A stretch of DNA of 64,000 nucleotides from Acidimicrobiales bacterium (GTDB taxonomy: Bacteria; Actinomycetota; Acidimicrobiia; Acidimicrobiales; CADCSY01): contig JAUJNB010000013.1 in the NCBI GenBank assembly GCA_030446545.1, forward strand, positions 1 to 64,000. Reading direction: 5' to 3'. The position numbers and the translations under genes were made by a program. This document shows positions 32,009-41,660 of the stretch, in pieces (position 1 is the stretch's first letter; every line of letters begins with the position of its first letter). The notes beneath the pieces were generated by a model. That model searched no databases and was not told where the DNA came from. It saw nothing but the letters and a program-made list of their open reading frames with translations.

Positions 32009-33556
32009 GTGGCCCGGGTCGTCACTCGGGTCGAGGGCTCGCCCGAGGAAGTAGCGGCGTGGCTCGAGCCCCGGAACGACCTCGTGGGCGAGCAGGTCGT
32101 TCCCGGGGAGGCAGCGGCCTGCTTCGGCGCCGAGGCTGGGCCCTTCCGGCACTACCGGCGCGTGGCCGACGTCGAGCAGCTGGCTGACGGGAGGCTGGCC
32201 GTCACCTCGACCACGTCGTTCCGCCTGGCCATCCCCTACTTCGCCTGGCTGTTCGTCCTGCCCGTGCGCCGGGTCCTGGCCCGTCCCGATCAGGGGCACC
32301 GCCAACCCTGGTGGGCACCGCCCGACCGCCTCGACACCCGGGCCGCGACCGTGCTGGGGGTGCTGGGGCTGGCGTCGATGATCGCCGGCTACCTCGGCAC
32401 GCTGCTCACCCAGACCATCACCTTCGCGGCTGAGGAGTTCGGCCTGGCCGGCGCCCGTCCTCAGGGCTACACGCTGGCCGCGGTGCGGGTGGGCGTCCTC
32501 CTCGCCATCGCTCTGGTGGCCGTCGCCGACCGTCGGGGGCGGCGGCCCGTGCTCCTGGCCTGCGCCCTGGGCGGATGCCTGGCGGCGGCGGCCGGCGCCC
32601 TGGCCCCTTCGCTGGCCTGGCTGGGCGCCACCCAGTTGGTGGCCCGGGCCTTCGCCACCGCCCTGGCCGTCCTCATCACCGTCGTGGCCGCCGAGGAGAT
32701 GCCCCGGGGATCGAGGGCCTACGCCGTCAGCGTGTTGGGCATGGCGGGCGGCCTCGGTGCCGGGGTGTGCGTTCTGGCCCTCCCCCTGGCCGACCTGAGC
32801 CCGGGGGGCTGGCGCCTGCTGTATCTCGTCCCGTTGGCCGGCCTGCCCCTCGTGCGCAGCCTGGCCGGCCTGCTGGGCGAGAGCCGGCGCTTCGCCGCCC
32901 CCCACGCCGTGGTGGCCCTGGCCGGCCACGGCCGCCGCCTCGCCCTGCTGGCGGCGTCGGCGTTCCTGCTGGCCCTGTTCACCGCTCCTGCGTCACAACT
33001 ACAGAACCAGTTCCTACGGAACGAGCGTAACTTCTCGGCCGGCCGCATCGCCCTGTTCACCCTCCTCACCGTCACCCCGGCGGGCATCGGGGTGGTGGCC
33101 GGCGGGCGCCTGGCCGACGTGCGTGGTCGCCGGATGGTCGGCGCCATCGGCCTGGCCGGCGGCGTGGGGGCCAGCGTGGCCATGTTCGCCAGCACCGGCT
33201 GGCCACTGTGGGCCTGGTCGGTGGTGGGTTCGGTGGTGGGCGGGGCGGTGCTGCCGGCGCTCGGCGTCTACGGCCCCGAGCTGTTCCCCACCTCGTTGCG
33301 GGGCCGGGCCAACGGCGTGGTGGCCCTGCTCGGGGTGTTGGGCAGCGCCATCGGCCTGCTCACGGCGGCGGAGCTCTCGGAGCACCTGGGCGGCCTGGCC
33401 CCGGCCCTGGCCATCCTCGCCCTCGGGCCGGTGGCCCTGGTGGTCCTGGTGCTGGTGGCCTACCCCGAGACGGCCCGGCGCGAGCTCGAAGAGCTCAATC
33501 CGGAGGACCGACCGCAACCGGCGCCAGCCCTGCCACCCACGCCGACACGGCCGTAG
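32009..33556 (+). CDS. MFS transporter with soluble N-terminal extension
   Basis: A 515-residue major facilitator. About 110 residues of soluble sequence, ending in a hydrophobic SFRLAIPYFAWLFVLPVRRV, precede the 12-helix core. The core shows the loop 2-3 motif as VADRRGRRPVLLACALGG, its second-half counterpart GRLADVRGRRMVGAIGLAGG, and the sugar-porter-like PELFPTSLRGRANGVVAL near helix 10. The C-terminal tail is Pro-rich. It overlaps the convergent hydrolase gene by 62 nt. Substrate unknown. Confidence 0.85.
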   Translation: MARVVTRVEGSPEEVAAWLEPRNDLVGEQVVPGEAAACFGAEAGPFRHYRRVADVEQLADGRLAVTSTTSFRLAIPYFAWLFVLPVRRVLARPDQGHRQPWWAPPDRLDTRAATVLGVLGLASMIAGYLGTLLTQTITFAAEEFGLAGARPQGYTLAAVRVGVLLAIALVAVADRRGRRPVLLACALGGCLAAAAGALAPSLAWLGATQLVARAFATALAVLITVVAAEEMPRGSRAYAVSVLGMAGGLGAGVCVLALPLADLSPGGWRLLYLVPLAGLPLVRSLAGLLGESRRFAAPHAVVALAGHGRRLALLAASAFLLALFTAPASQLQNQFLRNERNFSAGRIALFTLLTVTPAGIGVVAGGRLADVRGRRMVGAIGLAGGVGASVAMFASTGWPLWAWSVVGSVVGGAVLPALGVYGPELFPTSLRGRANGVVALLGVLGSAIGLLTAAELSEHLGGLAPALAILALGPVALVVLVLVAYPETARRELEELNPEDRPQPAPALPPTPTRP

Positions 33557-34100
33557 CCACCTCCTCGTCGGCCCGCTTCAACTCGTGGCCGGCGCCGTCG
33601 AACCACACGTGCGTCACGGGCCCCGGGATGGTGGCGGTGGCCTGCTCCAACTCAGCGGGAGTGGCGAAGGGATCCCTGGTCCCGCTCAGGAACAGACAGG
33701 GGAGGGCCAACGCCGGCAGGTGGGCCACCCGCAGCCGCTCGGGACGACCCGGAGGGTGCAGGGGGTAGGCCACCAGCACCAGCCCGGCCGCAGGCAGCCC
33801 CTCGGCCACCGCCATCGAGCAGATGCGCCCTCCCATCGAGCGCCCTCCGAGCACCAGTCGCTCGGGCGCCACCTCCGTGCGGCGAGCCAGGGCATCGGCC
33901 CCCTCGACCACGGCGGCCACCAGCTTGGGGGCGCGATCGGGGGCCCGACGACCGGCCCGCCGGTAGGGGAAGTCCATCCGCTCCACCGGGAGCGGGGCCA
34001 GCGCCGCCTCGATGGCCACCAGGCCGGGGTGGGAACGGCCGCTGCCGGCGCCGGGGGTCAACAGGACCGCGCTTACCCCCGGTCCTGCCGGTCGGCCCAC
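33495..34100 (-). CDS. Alpha/beta hydrolase (Tex30/KANL3-like)
   Basis: A 201-residue hydrolase. TPGAGSGRSHPGL is the oxyanion-side loop, LVLGGRSMGGRICSMAVAEG holds the nucleophile Ser in GRSMGG, FLSGTRDPFATP carries the acid Asp, and FDGAGHELK the His. The GTG at 34100 directly follows the stop of the J-domain gene; upstream sequence in frame is that gene read out of frame. The 3' end overlaps the convergent MFS gene. Small compact members of this family lack a lid domain, and the substrate is unknown. Confidence 0.85.
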   Translation of the reverse strand: MGRPAGPGVSAVLLTPGAGSGRSHPGLVAIEAALAPLPVERMDFPYRRAGRRAPDRAPKLVAAVVEGADALARRTEVAPERLVLGGRSMGGRICSMAVAEGLPAAGLVLVAYPLHPPGRPERLRVAHLPALALPCLFLSGTRDPFATPAELEQATATIPGPVTHVWFDGAGHELKRADEEVATAVSAWVAGLAPVAVGPPD

Positions 34101-34101
34101 G

Positions 34102-34818
34102 TCAGACCGCCGGCACCGTGGCCGCCAGCAGGATGCGGCGGGCCTCGCTGAGCTCGGAGATGCGCTGGGCCGCCCCTTCGTTGGCGCCACCGTGGTCAGG
34201 GTGGGCCGAGCGGACCAGGGCCCGGAACCGCTGCTGCACGTCGCTCCGCTCGGGGACGCCCTCGGCGCCGAAGCCGAGGACGGTCAGGGCCCAGCGGTGG
34301 GGATGGGTGAAGGCGCCACTGGCCCACGCTTGGGCGCTCCCCTCCCCTGAGAGGTGGGCCACGAGCGAAGGACCGACCGGCCCGTGCCACCGGGTGGCCC
34401 GACGTACGGTCTCCAGAACGGCACGACGGTGGGCATCGTCCACCGCCCCGGCGGCATAGACGGCGCCGAGGATCTGGGCGGCCGGGGTGGCGTTCTCCTC
34501 GAGATCGAAGTGCACGCTGTCGCCCAGGTCGACCAGGCGATGGTGGGTGCGGGCCAGGCCGATGCGGTCCACCTGGAAGCGGTGGCGCAGGCGCGGCTGG
34601 GGTATGCGCCGACCGGCCTGGAGGTCGTCGAGGAGCCGGGTCACCTCGCCCACCAACTCGGGCTCCAGCTCCTCGATGGAGGAGGCCACGATGCCCCCGA
34701 GCAGCAGCCCTCCGAAGCCGGGAGGGGGATCGGTGGGAAGCAACCGTCGGCCGAGGGCCACCCGGCGGGTGGGGGCGATGGGCCGGCTGTGCCAGATCTC
34801 GAGCTCGGCCAGCAGCAC
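34102..34818 (-). CDS. J-domain protein with long N-terminal region
   Basis: A 238-residue protein. The last 70 residues form a J-domain: ALTVLGFGAEGVPERSDVQQ, RFRALVRSAHPDHGGANEG with the diagnostic HPD tripeptide, then a terminal helix. It should stimulate a DnaK-type ATPase. The 165-residue N-terminal region (LLAELEIWHSRPIAPTRRVA) matches no domain I know. No G/F or zinc region is present, so it is not canonical DnaJ. Upstream partner of the hydrolase gene. Confidence 0.78.
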   Translation of the reverse strand: MLLAELEIWHSRPIAPTRRVALGRRLLPTDPPPGFGGLLLGGIVASSIEELEPELVGEVTRLLDDLQAGRRIPQPRLRHRFQVDRIGLARTHHRLVDLGDSVHFDLEENATPAAQILGAVYAAGAVDDAHRRAVLETVRRATRWHGPVGPSLVAHLSGEGSAQAWASGAFTHPHRWALTVLGFGAEGVPERSDVQQRFRALVRSAHPDHGGANEGAAQRISELSEARRILLAATVPAV

Positions 34819-34884
34819 CGGTGGAACCCTATCCCCGGCGATCAGCCGGGCCTCATCGCCGGGTTCGCTCCGGCTGCGGACCCC

Positions 34885-35571
34885 TCAGGCCAGCTTGTCC
34901 TCGTGGCCGGGGCAGTACAGGGCCACGCCGGAGCGCACGATGTAGTCGGCGCCTCCCTCACGGAGGCTGGCGAAGGGCACCTTCTTGACCAGCTCGGCCC
35001 CGGTGGCCTTCACCTGGTCCATGGTCTGGCCCTCGTCCAAGGCGGTACAGATCTTGGCGCCCAGCTCAGCGACCTGCGCGCGGGTGGGGCGCAACGGGAT
35101 GAGAGACCGGATGTAGGGTCGGACCCCTTCGATGGCCTGATCCACCTCGGCCGTCGAAGGCTGACGCCGAGGCACCGAAGGTGCCGGCGGCGGGACGGGC
35201 GCTCCCCCGTCGACCGCCTCCTCCCCCTCGGACCCCTCGGGTGCCGTCACCGGCACCGACTCGGGCTCGGGTTCCGGAGCTGAACCGGTGGGCGCCCCGG
35301 TCTGCGGCGAGGCCGGAGTCGACACCTCGCTCTCCCCGGTCGGCCCTTCGGCCGGCGCCGAAGACACGAGTTCGATCGCCTGGGGGATCGTCGCGAGCAA
35401 CTGCTCCTCCCGGTCGGCGGGGCGCGGGCCGGCATCGGCGGCCGCGGCGCGGACCGTGGTGACCTCCCCGGCACGAGGCACGATGCCCGTCGTCGCTCCC
35501 ACGCCCAGGCCCAGGACCGAGAGCACCGCTCCTCCGAGCAAGACTCGTGCCCGTCCGGTGATCGCAAACAT
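34885..35571 (-). CDS. DUF732-like secreted protein
   Basis: A 228-residue exported protein. I start at ATG 35571, preceded by AAAGGG. A hydrophobic signal or anchor (VLLGGAVLSVLGLGVG) is followed by a Pro/Glu/Ser-rich spacer, then a C-terminal helical domain with ICTALDEGQTMDQVKATGAE and IVRSGVALYCPGHEDKL. A paired Cys in 'IC' and in 'YCP' is the DUF732 pattern known from mycobacterial secreted proteins. Function unknown. Divergent from the patatin-like gene. Confidence 0.72.
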   Translation of the reverse strand: MFAITGRARVLLGGAVLSVLGLGVGATTGIVPRAGEVTTVRAAAADAGPRPADREEQLLATIPQAIELVSSAPAEGPTGESEVSTPASPQTGAPTGSAPEPEPESVPVTAPEGSEGEEAVDGGAPVPPPAPSVPRRQPSTAEVDQAIEGVRPYIRSLIPLRPTRAQVAELGAKICTALDEGQTMDQVKATGAELVKKVPFASLREGGADYIVRSGVALYCPGHEDKLA

Positions 35572-35707
35572 GTCGGGTCGCCCTTTACTCGAGGAGCTGG
35601 AAGGTGCACATGCACCCAGAGGAGTCATCGACCACCCCCACCTCCCGCTTGAGAGGAGAAGAGCTCTGGTAGGCAGGGAGGGGCCCGGCGAGCAGGGGCG
35701 CCAGGGA

Positions 35708-36888
35708 GTGGCGCTGGTCCTGGCCGGAGGAGGGGCGCGGGGGGCCTACGAGGCCGGGGCGTTGTCCGTGCTGTTGCCTGCGCTCGAGGCCGAAGGTCGG
35801 CGGCCGACGATCCTGGTGGGTACCAGCGCCGGTGCCATCAACGCGGCGGCCTTGGCTTCACTCGGCCACCTGGACGCCGCCACCGCGGCCGACACCGTCC
35901 TCGGTCTCTGGCGGGCGGTGAACGCCCGGTCGGTGTACCACTCACCCCTCCGAGCCGACCTGGCCGCCCTCCTCTCGCGGGGCCGGGCGGGAGGCCCGGC
36001 GAGAGCCACGGCCCTCCTCGACACCGACCCCCTCCTCGCCACCTTGGGACGCCTCATCGACTGGAACCAGCTGCACGAGAACATCGGCGCCGGTCGGCTC
36101 TCGTCGGTCGCGGTGGTCGCCACGAGTTGGTCGACCCGACGCAGCGTCGTGTTCCTGGAACGGGCCCCGGGGGTGACCAGTCCGTCGAGCGATGAGGCGA
36201 GAGCCATCGACTTCGTCCCGACCACGCTGGAACCACGACACGTCCTCGCCTCCTCCGCCCTCCCCGTGCTGTTCCCCGCCGTGCGCATCACCCACCCGAC
36301 CTCGTCGGCCGACTGGTACATCGACGGCGGGGTGCGGCTGAACACACCGATCAAACCGGCGCTCTCCCTGCGAGCCCAACGCGTGGTGGTCATCGCCACC
36401 GCACCCGGCCTCTCCCCACCGCGCCGGCCGGAGGCCCCGCCGGGACCGGCCCCGGCACGGCCGGGGGGGCGGCCCGACTCCTCTCCACCGTGCTCGACGA
36501 CCGCATGTTGGAGGACCTCCGGACGCTTTCGACCCGCAACGAGGACACCACGCCGGCCGGTGTGGCGGGTGACGACCAGATCCCCTGGCTGTTCGTCGGT
36601 CCCGTCCTCGACGACACCGACCTCTTCGCCCGCCTGGTGGGTGAGGTGTTGACCGGTTGCGCCAGGGGCCACCGGGCCCGTCGGCTGATCCGACGGACGC
36701 TCGGGCGGCTGATGGCACGGGACCCCAGCCGCCTGGAGCTCGCCAGTTACCTCTGTTTCGATCCCGACTTCATCGACGGAGCCATCCGGCTGGGCCAGCG
36801 TGACGGCCGCCGTGCTCTGGATGCCACCGGCGGGGCGCGCTGGCAGGACGATCCCGAGGTCCCGGCCTCCGCCCTCGGCCGGCCCTGA
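35708..36888 (+). CDS. Patatin-like phospholipase, apparent frameshift at a G7 run
   Basis: Lipid acyl hydrolase of the patatin fold. The start is uncertain; GTG 35708 gives VALVLAGGGARGAYEAGAL (oxyanion loop). The nucleophile motif is GTSAGA and the catalytic Asp is in YIDGGVRLNTP. After the run of seven G (36463-36469) the frame continues elsewhere as LLSTVLDDRMLEDLRTLSTR, with conserved C-terminal sequence to 36888. Adding one base gives about 393 residues, matching the family. An ATG at 35570 overlapping the divergent gene is a less likely start. Confidence 0.8.
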
Positions 36889-36914
36889 CCGGGCGGCGAG
36901 GCCCGCCGCCAGGC

Positions 36915-37538
36915 CTACAGCAGCTCGAAGGAGCCCACCAGGCGGGAGAACTCGTCGGCGCTGGGTTCCCCACCGGCCCGTTGCAAGAGGTAGAGCCGGC
37001 GGTCGACGAGGAGGGCCCGGCTCTGGACCGTGCCTCCGGCAACCTCGATCACGTAGTCGGTGCCCGGGAAGCCGAACATCTCCACGGAGGACTGGGACGC
37101 CACCGTGCCCGACACGTTGCCCGCCGCGCCCTGGACGACCCCGTCGAGCACCAGCTGGGGGTCGACGTCGAGGATCTCCTCGGGGTAGTCCACGAAGCCC
37201 ACGTTGTAGACGAGGCCGGCGTCGACCTGGGCGGTGTACAACGACAGGTCCAGGGACTGGCCGCCGGCATCAACGGTCTGCTCGTCGAGCGTGGCCTCGG
37301 TGGGCAGCTCGATCCGGAAGCGGCCCTCGGCCGACTCCAGGGGAACCCCCAGGCCGGCGCCCCCGGCGGCACCGTCCGGGTTCGGGGTCGCTCCCTCGCC
37401 GGTGGTGTCGTCGGGCGAGTCCCCGGGCGCGGTCGTACTGGTGGCTTCCGCCGCGGGTGGCGTGTCGTTGGAGTCCCCACCACAGCCCACCAGGGCGACG
37501 ACGAAAGCGGCCAGAGCAAGGAGCAGGCGCGGTGACAT
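36915..37538 (-). CDS. Putative lipoprotein, unknown function
   Basis: A 207-residue lipoprotein. The ATG at 37538 gives a classic signal peptide (PRLLLALAAFVVALVGCGG) with Cys at the lipobox. A Thr/Pro/Asp-rich linker of about 45 residues leads to a beta-rich domain (EGRFRIELPTEATLDEQTVD, YVIEVAGGTVQSRALLVDRR, SFELL end). The domain layout resembles extracytoplasmic proteins that bind at the cell surface. The family is not recognised. Convergent with the patatin-like gene. Confidence 0.72.
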   Translation of the reverse strand: MSPRLLLALAAFVVALVGCGGDSNDTPPAAEATSTTAPGDSPDDTTGEGATPNPDGAAGGAGLGVPLESAEGRFRIELPTEATLDEQTVDAGGQSLDLSLYTAQVDAGLVYNVGFVDYPEEILDVDPQLVLDGVVQGAAGNVSGTVASQSSVEMFGFPGTDYVIEVAGGTVQSRALLVDRRLYLLQRAGGEPSADEFSRLVGSFELL

Positions 37539-37581
37539 CGGCCAACCGTAGTGGCGCGGGGCGACCAGACCCGCCAAGCTT

Positions 37582-38163
37582 CTAGACGAGCGGGTGCACC
37601 GCCTGGCGCAGGGCCCGGGCCGCAGCCACGATGGCCTCATCGTCAGCCCCCTCGCGCAGGCGCCCCGCCAGGCGGTGGGCCAGGCCCTCCAGCTCTCCCC
37701 AGGTGACCGGGTCGAGACCGTAGGGGGCCTCCAACTCCTGCACTGCGCCGGCCGCCACCAGCAGCTCCTCGGCGGCCTGGGCGTGGGCCGGTGCGCCGCA
37801 GAGGACGTCGGCGGCCACGTAGAGGGCGGACAGCACCTCCGCTCCGACGTCGTCGCCGTCGTCCTCCTCGGCATCGAGCGCGTCCGGATGGTCGAGCTCG
37901 TCGATGAGCTCCTCGACCAGGTCGGCGTGGCGTTCGGCCACCACCAGCTCGGTCGACAGTGAAGGCGGGCACTGTGGTCCCGACGTCACGCCCGACGACG
38001 TCGCCGGCTCGGCCATCAGGTCCCAGCGGTACGTCACCCCCTCGTCGCTGAGTAGCCGGGCGAGCGTCCGCCGTCGACCCTCGTCCCAGTCGGCCAGGTC
38101 GTAGACCACCTCGTCCTCGAGGCCGTCGTCGCCGGCGCCGTCGGCCTGATCGGCGCCGGTCAC
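37582..38163 (-). CDS. Acidic conserved hypothetical protein
   Basis: About 193 residues, soluble and very acidic. The first half has VVYDLADWDEGRRRTLARLL, SDEGVTYRW and a later LVVAERHADLVEELIDELD. This is the pattern of small two-residue-array domains that compare an input value with a stored one (DUF2007-like), but the match is weak. The second half is a helical region (AADVLCGAPAHAQAAEELLV). The GTG at 38163 overlaps the S9 peptidase stop as GTGA. A GTG at 38175 is an alternative. Function unknown. Confidence 0.68.
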   Translation of the reverse strand: MTGADQADGAGDDGLEDEVVYDLADWDEGRRRTLARLLSDEGVTYRWDLMAEPATSSGVTSGPQCPPSLSTELVVAERHADLVEELIDELDHPDALDAEEDDGDDVGAEVLSALYVAADVLCGAPAHAQAAEELLVAAGAVQELEAPYGLDPVTWGELEGLAHRLAGRLREGADDEAIVAAARALRQAVHPLV

Positions 38164-40028
38164 GGTGTCCGCCACCGCAGCACGTGGCGGTCCAGGAACG
38201 ACTCGATGCGGCCCAGCTCGTCGATCACCGTCTCTGGTCGTCCCCACCCGTGACCCTCGCCCTCGTAGACGTGGAGCTCCACCTCGCCCCCGGCGGCCCG
38301 CACCCGCTCGGCCACGGCCTGGCTCTGCGACAAGGGCACCACCTTGTCGTCGCTGCCGTGCAACATGAGCAGCGGGGCGGTGATGGCCCCGGCCCGGCGC
38401 AGCGGGGAGCGCTGGCGATAGACGTCGGCCGCGGCCGGCAGGGACCCCACCAGCGAGTGCAGGTAGTGGGCCTCGAAGCGGTGGGTGGTCTGGTCGAACT
38501 CGAGCAGGTCGGCCACGCCGTAGAGGTCGACCCCGGCGGCGCAGAGGTCGGGAGAGGTGGCCAGCAGGTTGAGCACGGTGAAGCCCCCGGCCGAACCCCC
38601 CATGGCCACCAGACGGCGGGGGTCGCCCCACCCCGACGCCACCGCGGCATGGAGGCCGGCGGCGACGTCGGCGGTGTCGACGTCGCCCCAGCGCCCGGCC
38701 ATGGCCTGGGTGAAGGCCCGGCCGTGGCCGGTCGTGCCCCGATGGTCGGGCACGAGCACGGCCCAACCCCGGTCGACCCAGTAGGCCACCCGGGGGTTGA
38801 ACACGACCTCCATCTGGGACGTCGGCCCGCCGTGGACCCACGCCAGAAGGGGAGGAGGGTCGCCCAGCACCGCCGGCGCAGGACGATAGAGCCGCCCGGG
38901 GATCACGGCCCCGTCCTCGGCCGTCCAGGTGACGAGCTCGGGTTCGCCCAGCCCGGCGGCGGCGACGCCGGCCAGCGGGCCCTGCGCCAGGGTCCGGCGG
39001 GAGCGGTGGCCGGGTCCCGAGTAGGCCACCACCTCGGTGGGCGTACGGGCCCCGCTGCGCACGGCCACCACCGTTGCTCCCGCCCAGCTGAGACCGCCGT
39101 GGACACCCCGGCCCCATTGCTCCACCTGGCCGCTGGCCACGTCGAGCACCTGGAGCGAGCCGAACCCGCCCTCGTTGCGACAGAACGCCAGGCGGGTGCC
39201 GTCGGGGGACCAGGCGAAGGTGCGGGCGCCGGCTCCCCAGCTGGGCCCACCGTGTTCGTGGGCCTCGCGGCACAGGGGCTGCGGCCCGTCGGCGTTCCCG
39301 GGACCGGCGGCCCACACGTTGGTCCAGCCGGTGGCGTCGGAGAGGAAGCCGAGGGTCCCGTCGACGGCGAAGCGGGGCTGGCCGACGGCGACGCCGTCGC
39401 CCCCGGCCACGGTGGTGAGCGCACCCGATCCGTCGGCGGCCCGGCCCACGATGCGGCTGGCGTCCCAGGGCATGGCCGGGGCGTCCCACTCGTGCCACAC
39501 CACCCGCCGCCCGTCGGGGGACCAGGTGGGGTCCAGGCAGAAGTCGGCGCCGGCGGAGACCAGCACCGGCCATCCCCCGTCGGCCTCGAGTGAGGCGACG
39601 GCCACGTGGTGGGTGTCGACGACGTAGGCCACCCTGGTCCCGTCGGGCGCCACGGCGGGTGCCCCGGCCGGGCCGCTCCCGGCCAGAACGGGCCGGGGCG
39701 GAGCCCCGGTGGCGGGCTGGCACCACAGCCCTCCGTCGGTGGCGGCGTACACCAGGCTCGATCCGTCGGGAAGCCAGTCGAAGACGCCGCCCCCGTAGGC
39801 CCGGGCCGAACACGGTGGCGGATCGGAGGTGACCACCAGTTCGGGGCCTGGGTGCAGGCTCCCGTCGGGCGCCGACCCGAGGGTGACGACCACGAGCTGG
39901 GCCCGACCGCCGGCGGTGGCGACAAAGGCCACGCGGCCACCGCCGGGTGCCACCCGGGGCTCACCGAGGGTCCGGCCCCGGGCGCACAGGGCGGCGCTGA
40001 GCCGGGGCGACGCGGAGATGGGGGCCAC
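38160..40028 (-). CDS. S9 family (prolyl oligopeptidase-type) peptidase
   Basis: A 622-residue peptidase. Residues 1-350 form WD40-like beta-propeller blades (repeated TWSPDGRRVVWHE, FAWSPDGTRLAFCRNEGG). The C-terminal alpha/beta hydrolase has the catalytic Ser in GGSAGGF, Asp in LHGSDDKVVP and His in GEGHGW, with the oxyanion segment WVHGGPTSQ. The GTG at 40028 was chosen because upstream frame sequence has no family similarity. No signal peptide, so probably cytoplasmic. The acidic protein gene follows with a 4-nt overlap. Confidence 0.9.
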   Translation of the reverse strand: MAPISASPRLSAALCARGRTLGEPRVAPGGGRVAFVATAGGRAQLVVVTLGSAPDGSLHPGPELVVTSDPPPCSARAYGGGVFDWLPDGSSLVYAATDGGLWCQPATGAPPRPVLAGSGPAGAPAVAPDGTRVAYVVDTHHVAVASLEADGGWPVLVSAGADFCLDPTWSPDGRRVVWHEWDAPAMPWDASRIVGRAADGSGALTTVAGGDGVAVGQPRFAVDGTLGFLSDATGWTNVWAAGPGNADGPQPLCREAHEHGGPSWGAGARTFAWSPDGTRLAFCRNEGGFGSLQVLDVASGQVEQWGRGVHGGLSWAGATVVAVRSGARTPTEVVAYSGPGHRSRRTLAQGPLAGVAAAGLGEPELVTWTAEDGAVIPGRLYRPAPAVLGDPPPLLAWVHGGPTSQMEVVFNPRVAYWVDRGWAVLVPDHRGTTGHGRAFTQAMAGRWGDVDTADVAAGLHAAVASGWGDPRRLVAMGGSAGGFTVLNLLATSPDLCAAGVDLYGVADLLEFDQTTHRFEAHYLHSLVGSLPAAADVYRQRSPLRRAGAITAPLLMLHGSDDKVVPLSQSQAVAERVRAAGGEVELHVYEGEGHGWGRPETVIDELGRIESFLDRHVLRWRTP

Positions 40029-40133
40029 AGGCGGAATCTTGCCACCCTGGGCACCGGCGAGCGCGTTGGTCACCGGGACCGACGGTCGGGAAAAAGTCTC
40101 AGGTCCGAGCCCGTTCCGGCCGAAGAATCCTGC

Positions 40134-40598
40134 ATGACACAACTGATGGAGCCCCGATCCGAGGAGCGCACCGCTCGCCAGCGGTCCGTCCCCCAGCCCC
40201 GTCCCCAGGCCCGCACGGCCACCCCGGTGCCCAGGTGGCGTCGTATCGTGCCCGCCCTGTCCATCTCGGCCATGGCCCTGGGCGCGGTGTACGCCACCGT
40301 GCCCTTCACCTTTGCCGATGCCGTGGAGTGCCAGCAGCACGGCCTCTCCGGCGCCACCGCCGCCCCCGGGACCGCCGCCGGCACCATCATCGGCGACATG
40401 AACCTGCGCTGCGCCGAGGCCGGGAACAGCCGCATCGCAGTGGGTGCCTCGGTGGCCGGCCTGGCCGCCGTGCTGGGCCTCGGAGCCGCTTTCGCCCCCA
40501 CCACGGCCGAGGTCAACGCCCGTCGTCCGCTCGAGGATGACGACGACAACCGGGTGCAGAACGGCGCTCGGCCCGTCCCCGCCGGCGCTTCCCGCTAG
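40134..40598 (+). CDS. Two-pass membrane protein, unknown function
   Basis: A 154-residue product. A basic N-terminal segment (about 36 residues, many Arg/Pro) is followed by helix IVPALSISAMALGAVYATV, an extracytoplasmic loop with two Cys (VECQQHG and LRCAEAG) that may pair, a second helix (IAVGASVAGLAAVLGLGAAF) and a cytoplasmic acidic tail with DDDD. The start ATG is close to a divergent S9 peptidase promoter. No family recognised. Confidence 0.65.
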   Translation: MTQLMEPRSEERTARQRSVPQPRPQARTATPVPRWRRIVPALSISAMALGAVYATVPFTFADAVECQQHGLSGATAAPGTAAGTIIGDMNLRCAEAGNSRIAVGASVAGLAAVLGLGAAFAPTTAEVNARRPLEDDDDNRVQNGARPVPAGASR

Positions 40599-40626
40599 CC
40601 CTTCGGCGACCGGCACACTGCGTCTC

Positions 40627-40653
40627 ACCGCCCCGCCTCTCCGGCGGGGCGGT
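40627..40653. terminator. 11-bp stem hairpin between the membrane-protein gene and glpX
   Basis: Arms accgccccgcc and ggcggggcggt pair perfectly around a 5-nt loop tctcc. There is no T tract. It sits 29 nt after one stop and 24 nt before the glpX start, so it could end transcription or form a leader structure. Confidence 0.55.
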
Positions 40654-40676
40654 GGCACGCGCTACTGTCCGAACGG

Positions 40677-41660
40677 ATGAGCCTCGCACAACCGCAACTG
40701 GTCCCCGACCGCAACCTGGCCCTCGAGCTGGTGCGGGTCACCGAGGCGGCGGCCCTGGCCGCCTCCCGCTTCATGGGCAGAGGCGACAAGCTCGCCGCCG
40801 ACGGCGCCGCCGTGGACGCCATGCGGGCCGTGCTCGGGTCCGTGGCCATGGACGGGATCGTCGTCATCGGCGAGGGTGAGAAGGACGAAGCGCCCATGCT
40901 CTACAACGGCGAGCGCATCGGCGACGGCACCCCCCCTCAGACCGACATCGCCGTGGACCCCATCGACGGGACCACGCTGTGCGCCCTCGGCCGGGGCAAT
41001 GCCCTGGCCGTCATCGCCGTCTCCGAGCGGGGGACCATGTTCGACCCCGGGCCCTGCGTCTACATGGAGAAGATCGCGGTGGGCCCCGAGTGCGCCGGCG
41101 CCATCGACATCAACCGCTCCCCCACCGAGAACCTGGCCGCGGTGGCCAAGGCCAAAGGTGACGCGGTGGAGAAGCTCACCGTGGTCATCCTCGACCGTCC
41201 CCGCCACGAGGAGCTCATCGCCGAGGTGCGCGCCGCCGGCGCCCGCATCCGCCTCATTCCCGACGGCGACGTCGCCGGAGCCCTGCAGACCGCCTGGCCC
41301 GAGGCCGGAGCCGACGTCCTCTTCGGGATCGGGGGCACTCCCGAGGGGGTCATCAGCGCCGCCGCCCTCAAGTGCATGGGCGGTGACCAACAGGGCCGTC
41401 TGTGGCCTCGCAACGACGACGAGCGCCAGGCTGCCCTCGACGCCGGCTACGACCTCGACGCCGTGCTCAGCATCGAGGACCTGGTCGCAGGGGAGAACTG
41501 CTTCTTCGCGGCCACCGGCATCACCGACGGTGAGTTGCTCAGGGGCGTGCACTACGACGAGGGCGGCGTGACCACCCAGTCGCTCGTGACCCGGTCCAGC
41601 TCGGGCACGGTGCGCTACGTCGAGGCCCGCCACCGCACCAAGAAGGTCGACGACATCTGA
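40677..41660 (+). CDS. glpX: Class II fructose-1,6-bisphosphatase
   Basis: Gluconeogenic phosphatase converting fructose-1,6-bisphosphate to fructose-6-phosphate. A GlpX-type protein of 327 residues: [19 protein letters not shown] at the start, metal sites [12 protein letters not shown] and [20 protein letters not shown], and C-terminal [20 protein letters not shown] with GRL. It is the main FBPase type in actinobacteria. TACTGT lies 9 nt before the ATG and may be a -10 element. Confidence 0.96.
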   Translation: MSLAQPQLVPDRNLALELVRVTEAAALAASRFMGRGDKLAADGAAVDAMRAVLGSVAMDGIVVIGEGEKDEAPMLYNGERIGDGTPPQTDIAVDPIDGTTLCALGRGNALAVIAVSERGTMFDPGPCVYMEKIAVGPECAGAIDINRSPTENLAAVAKAKGDAVEKLTVVILDRPRHEELIAEVRAAGARIRLIPDGDVAGALQTAWPEAGADVLFGIGGTPEGVISAAALKCMGGDQQGRLWPRNDDERQAALDAGYDLDAVLSIEDLVAGENCFFAATGITDGELLRGVHYDEGGVTTQSLVTRSSSGTVRYVEARHRTKKVDDI

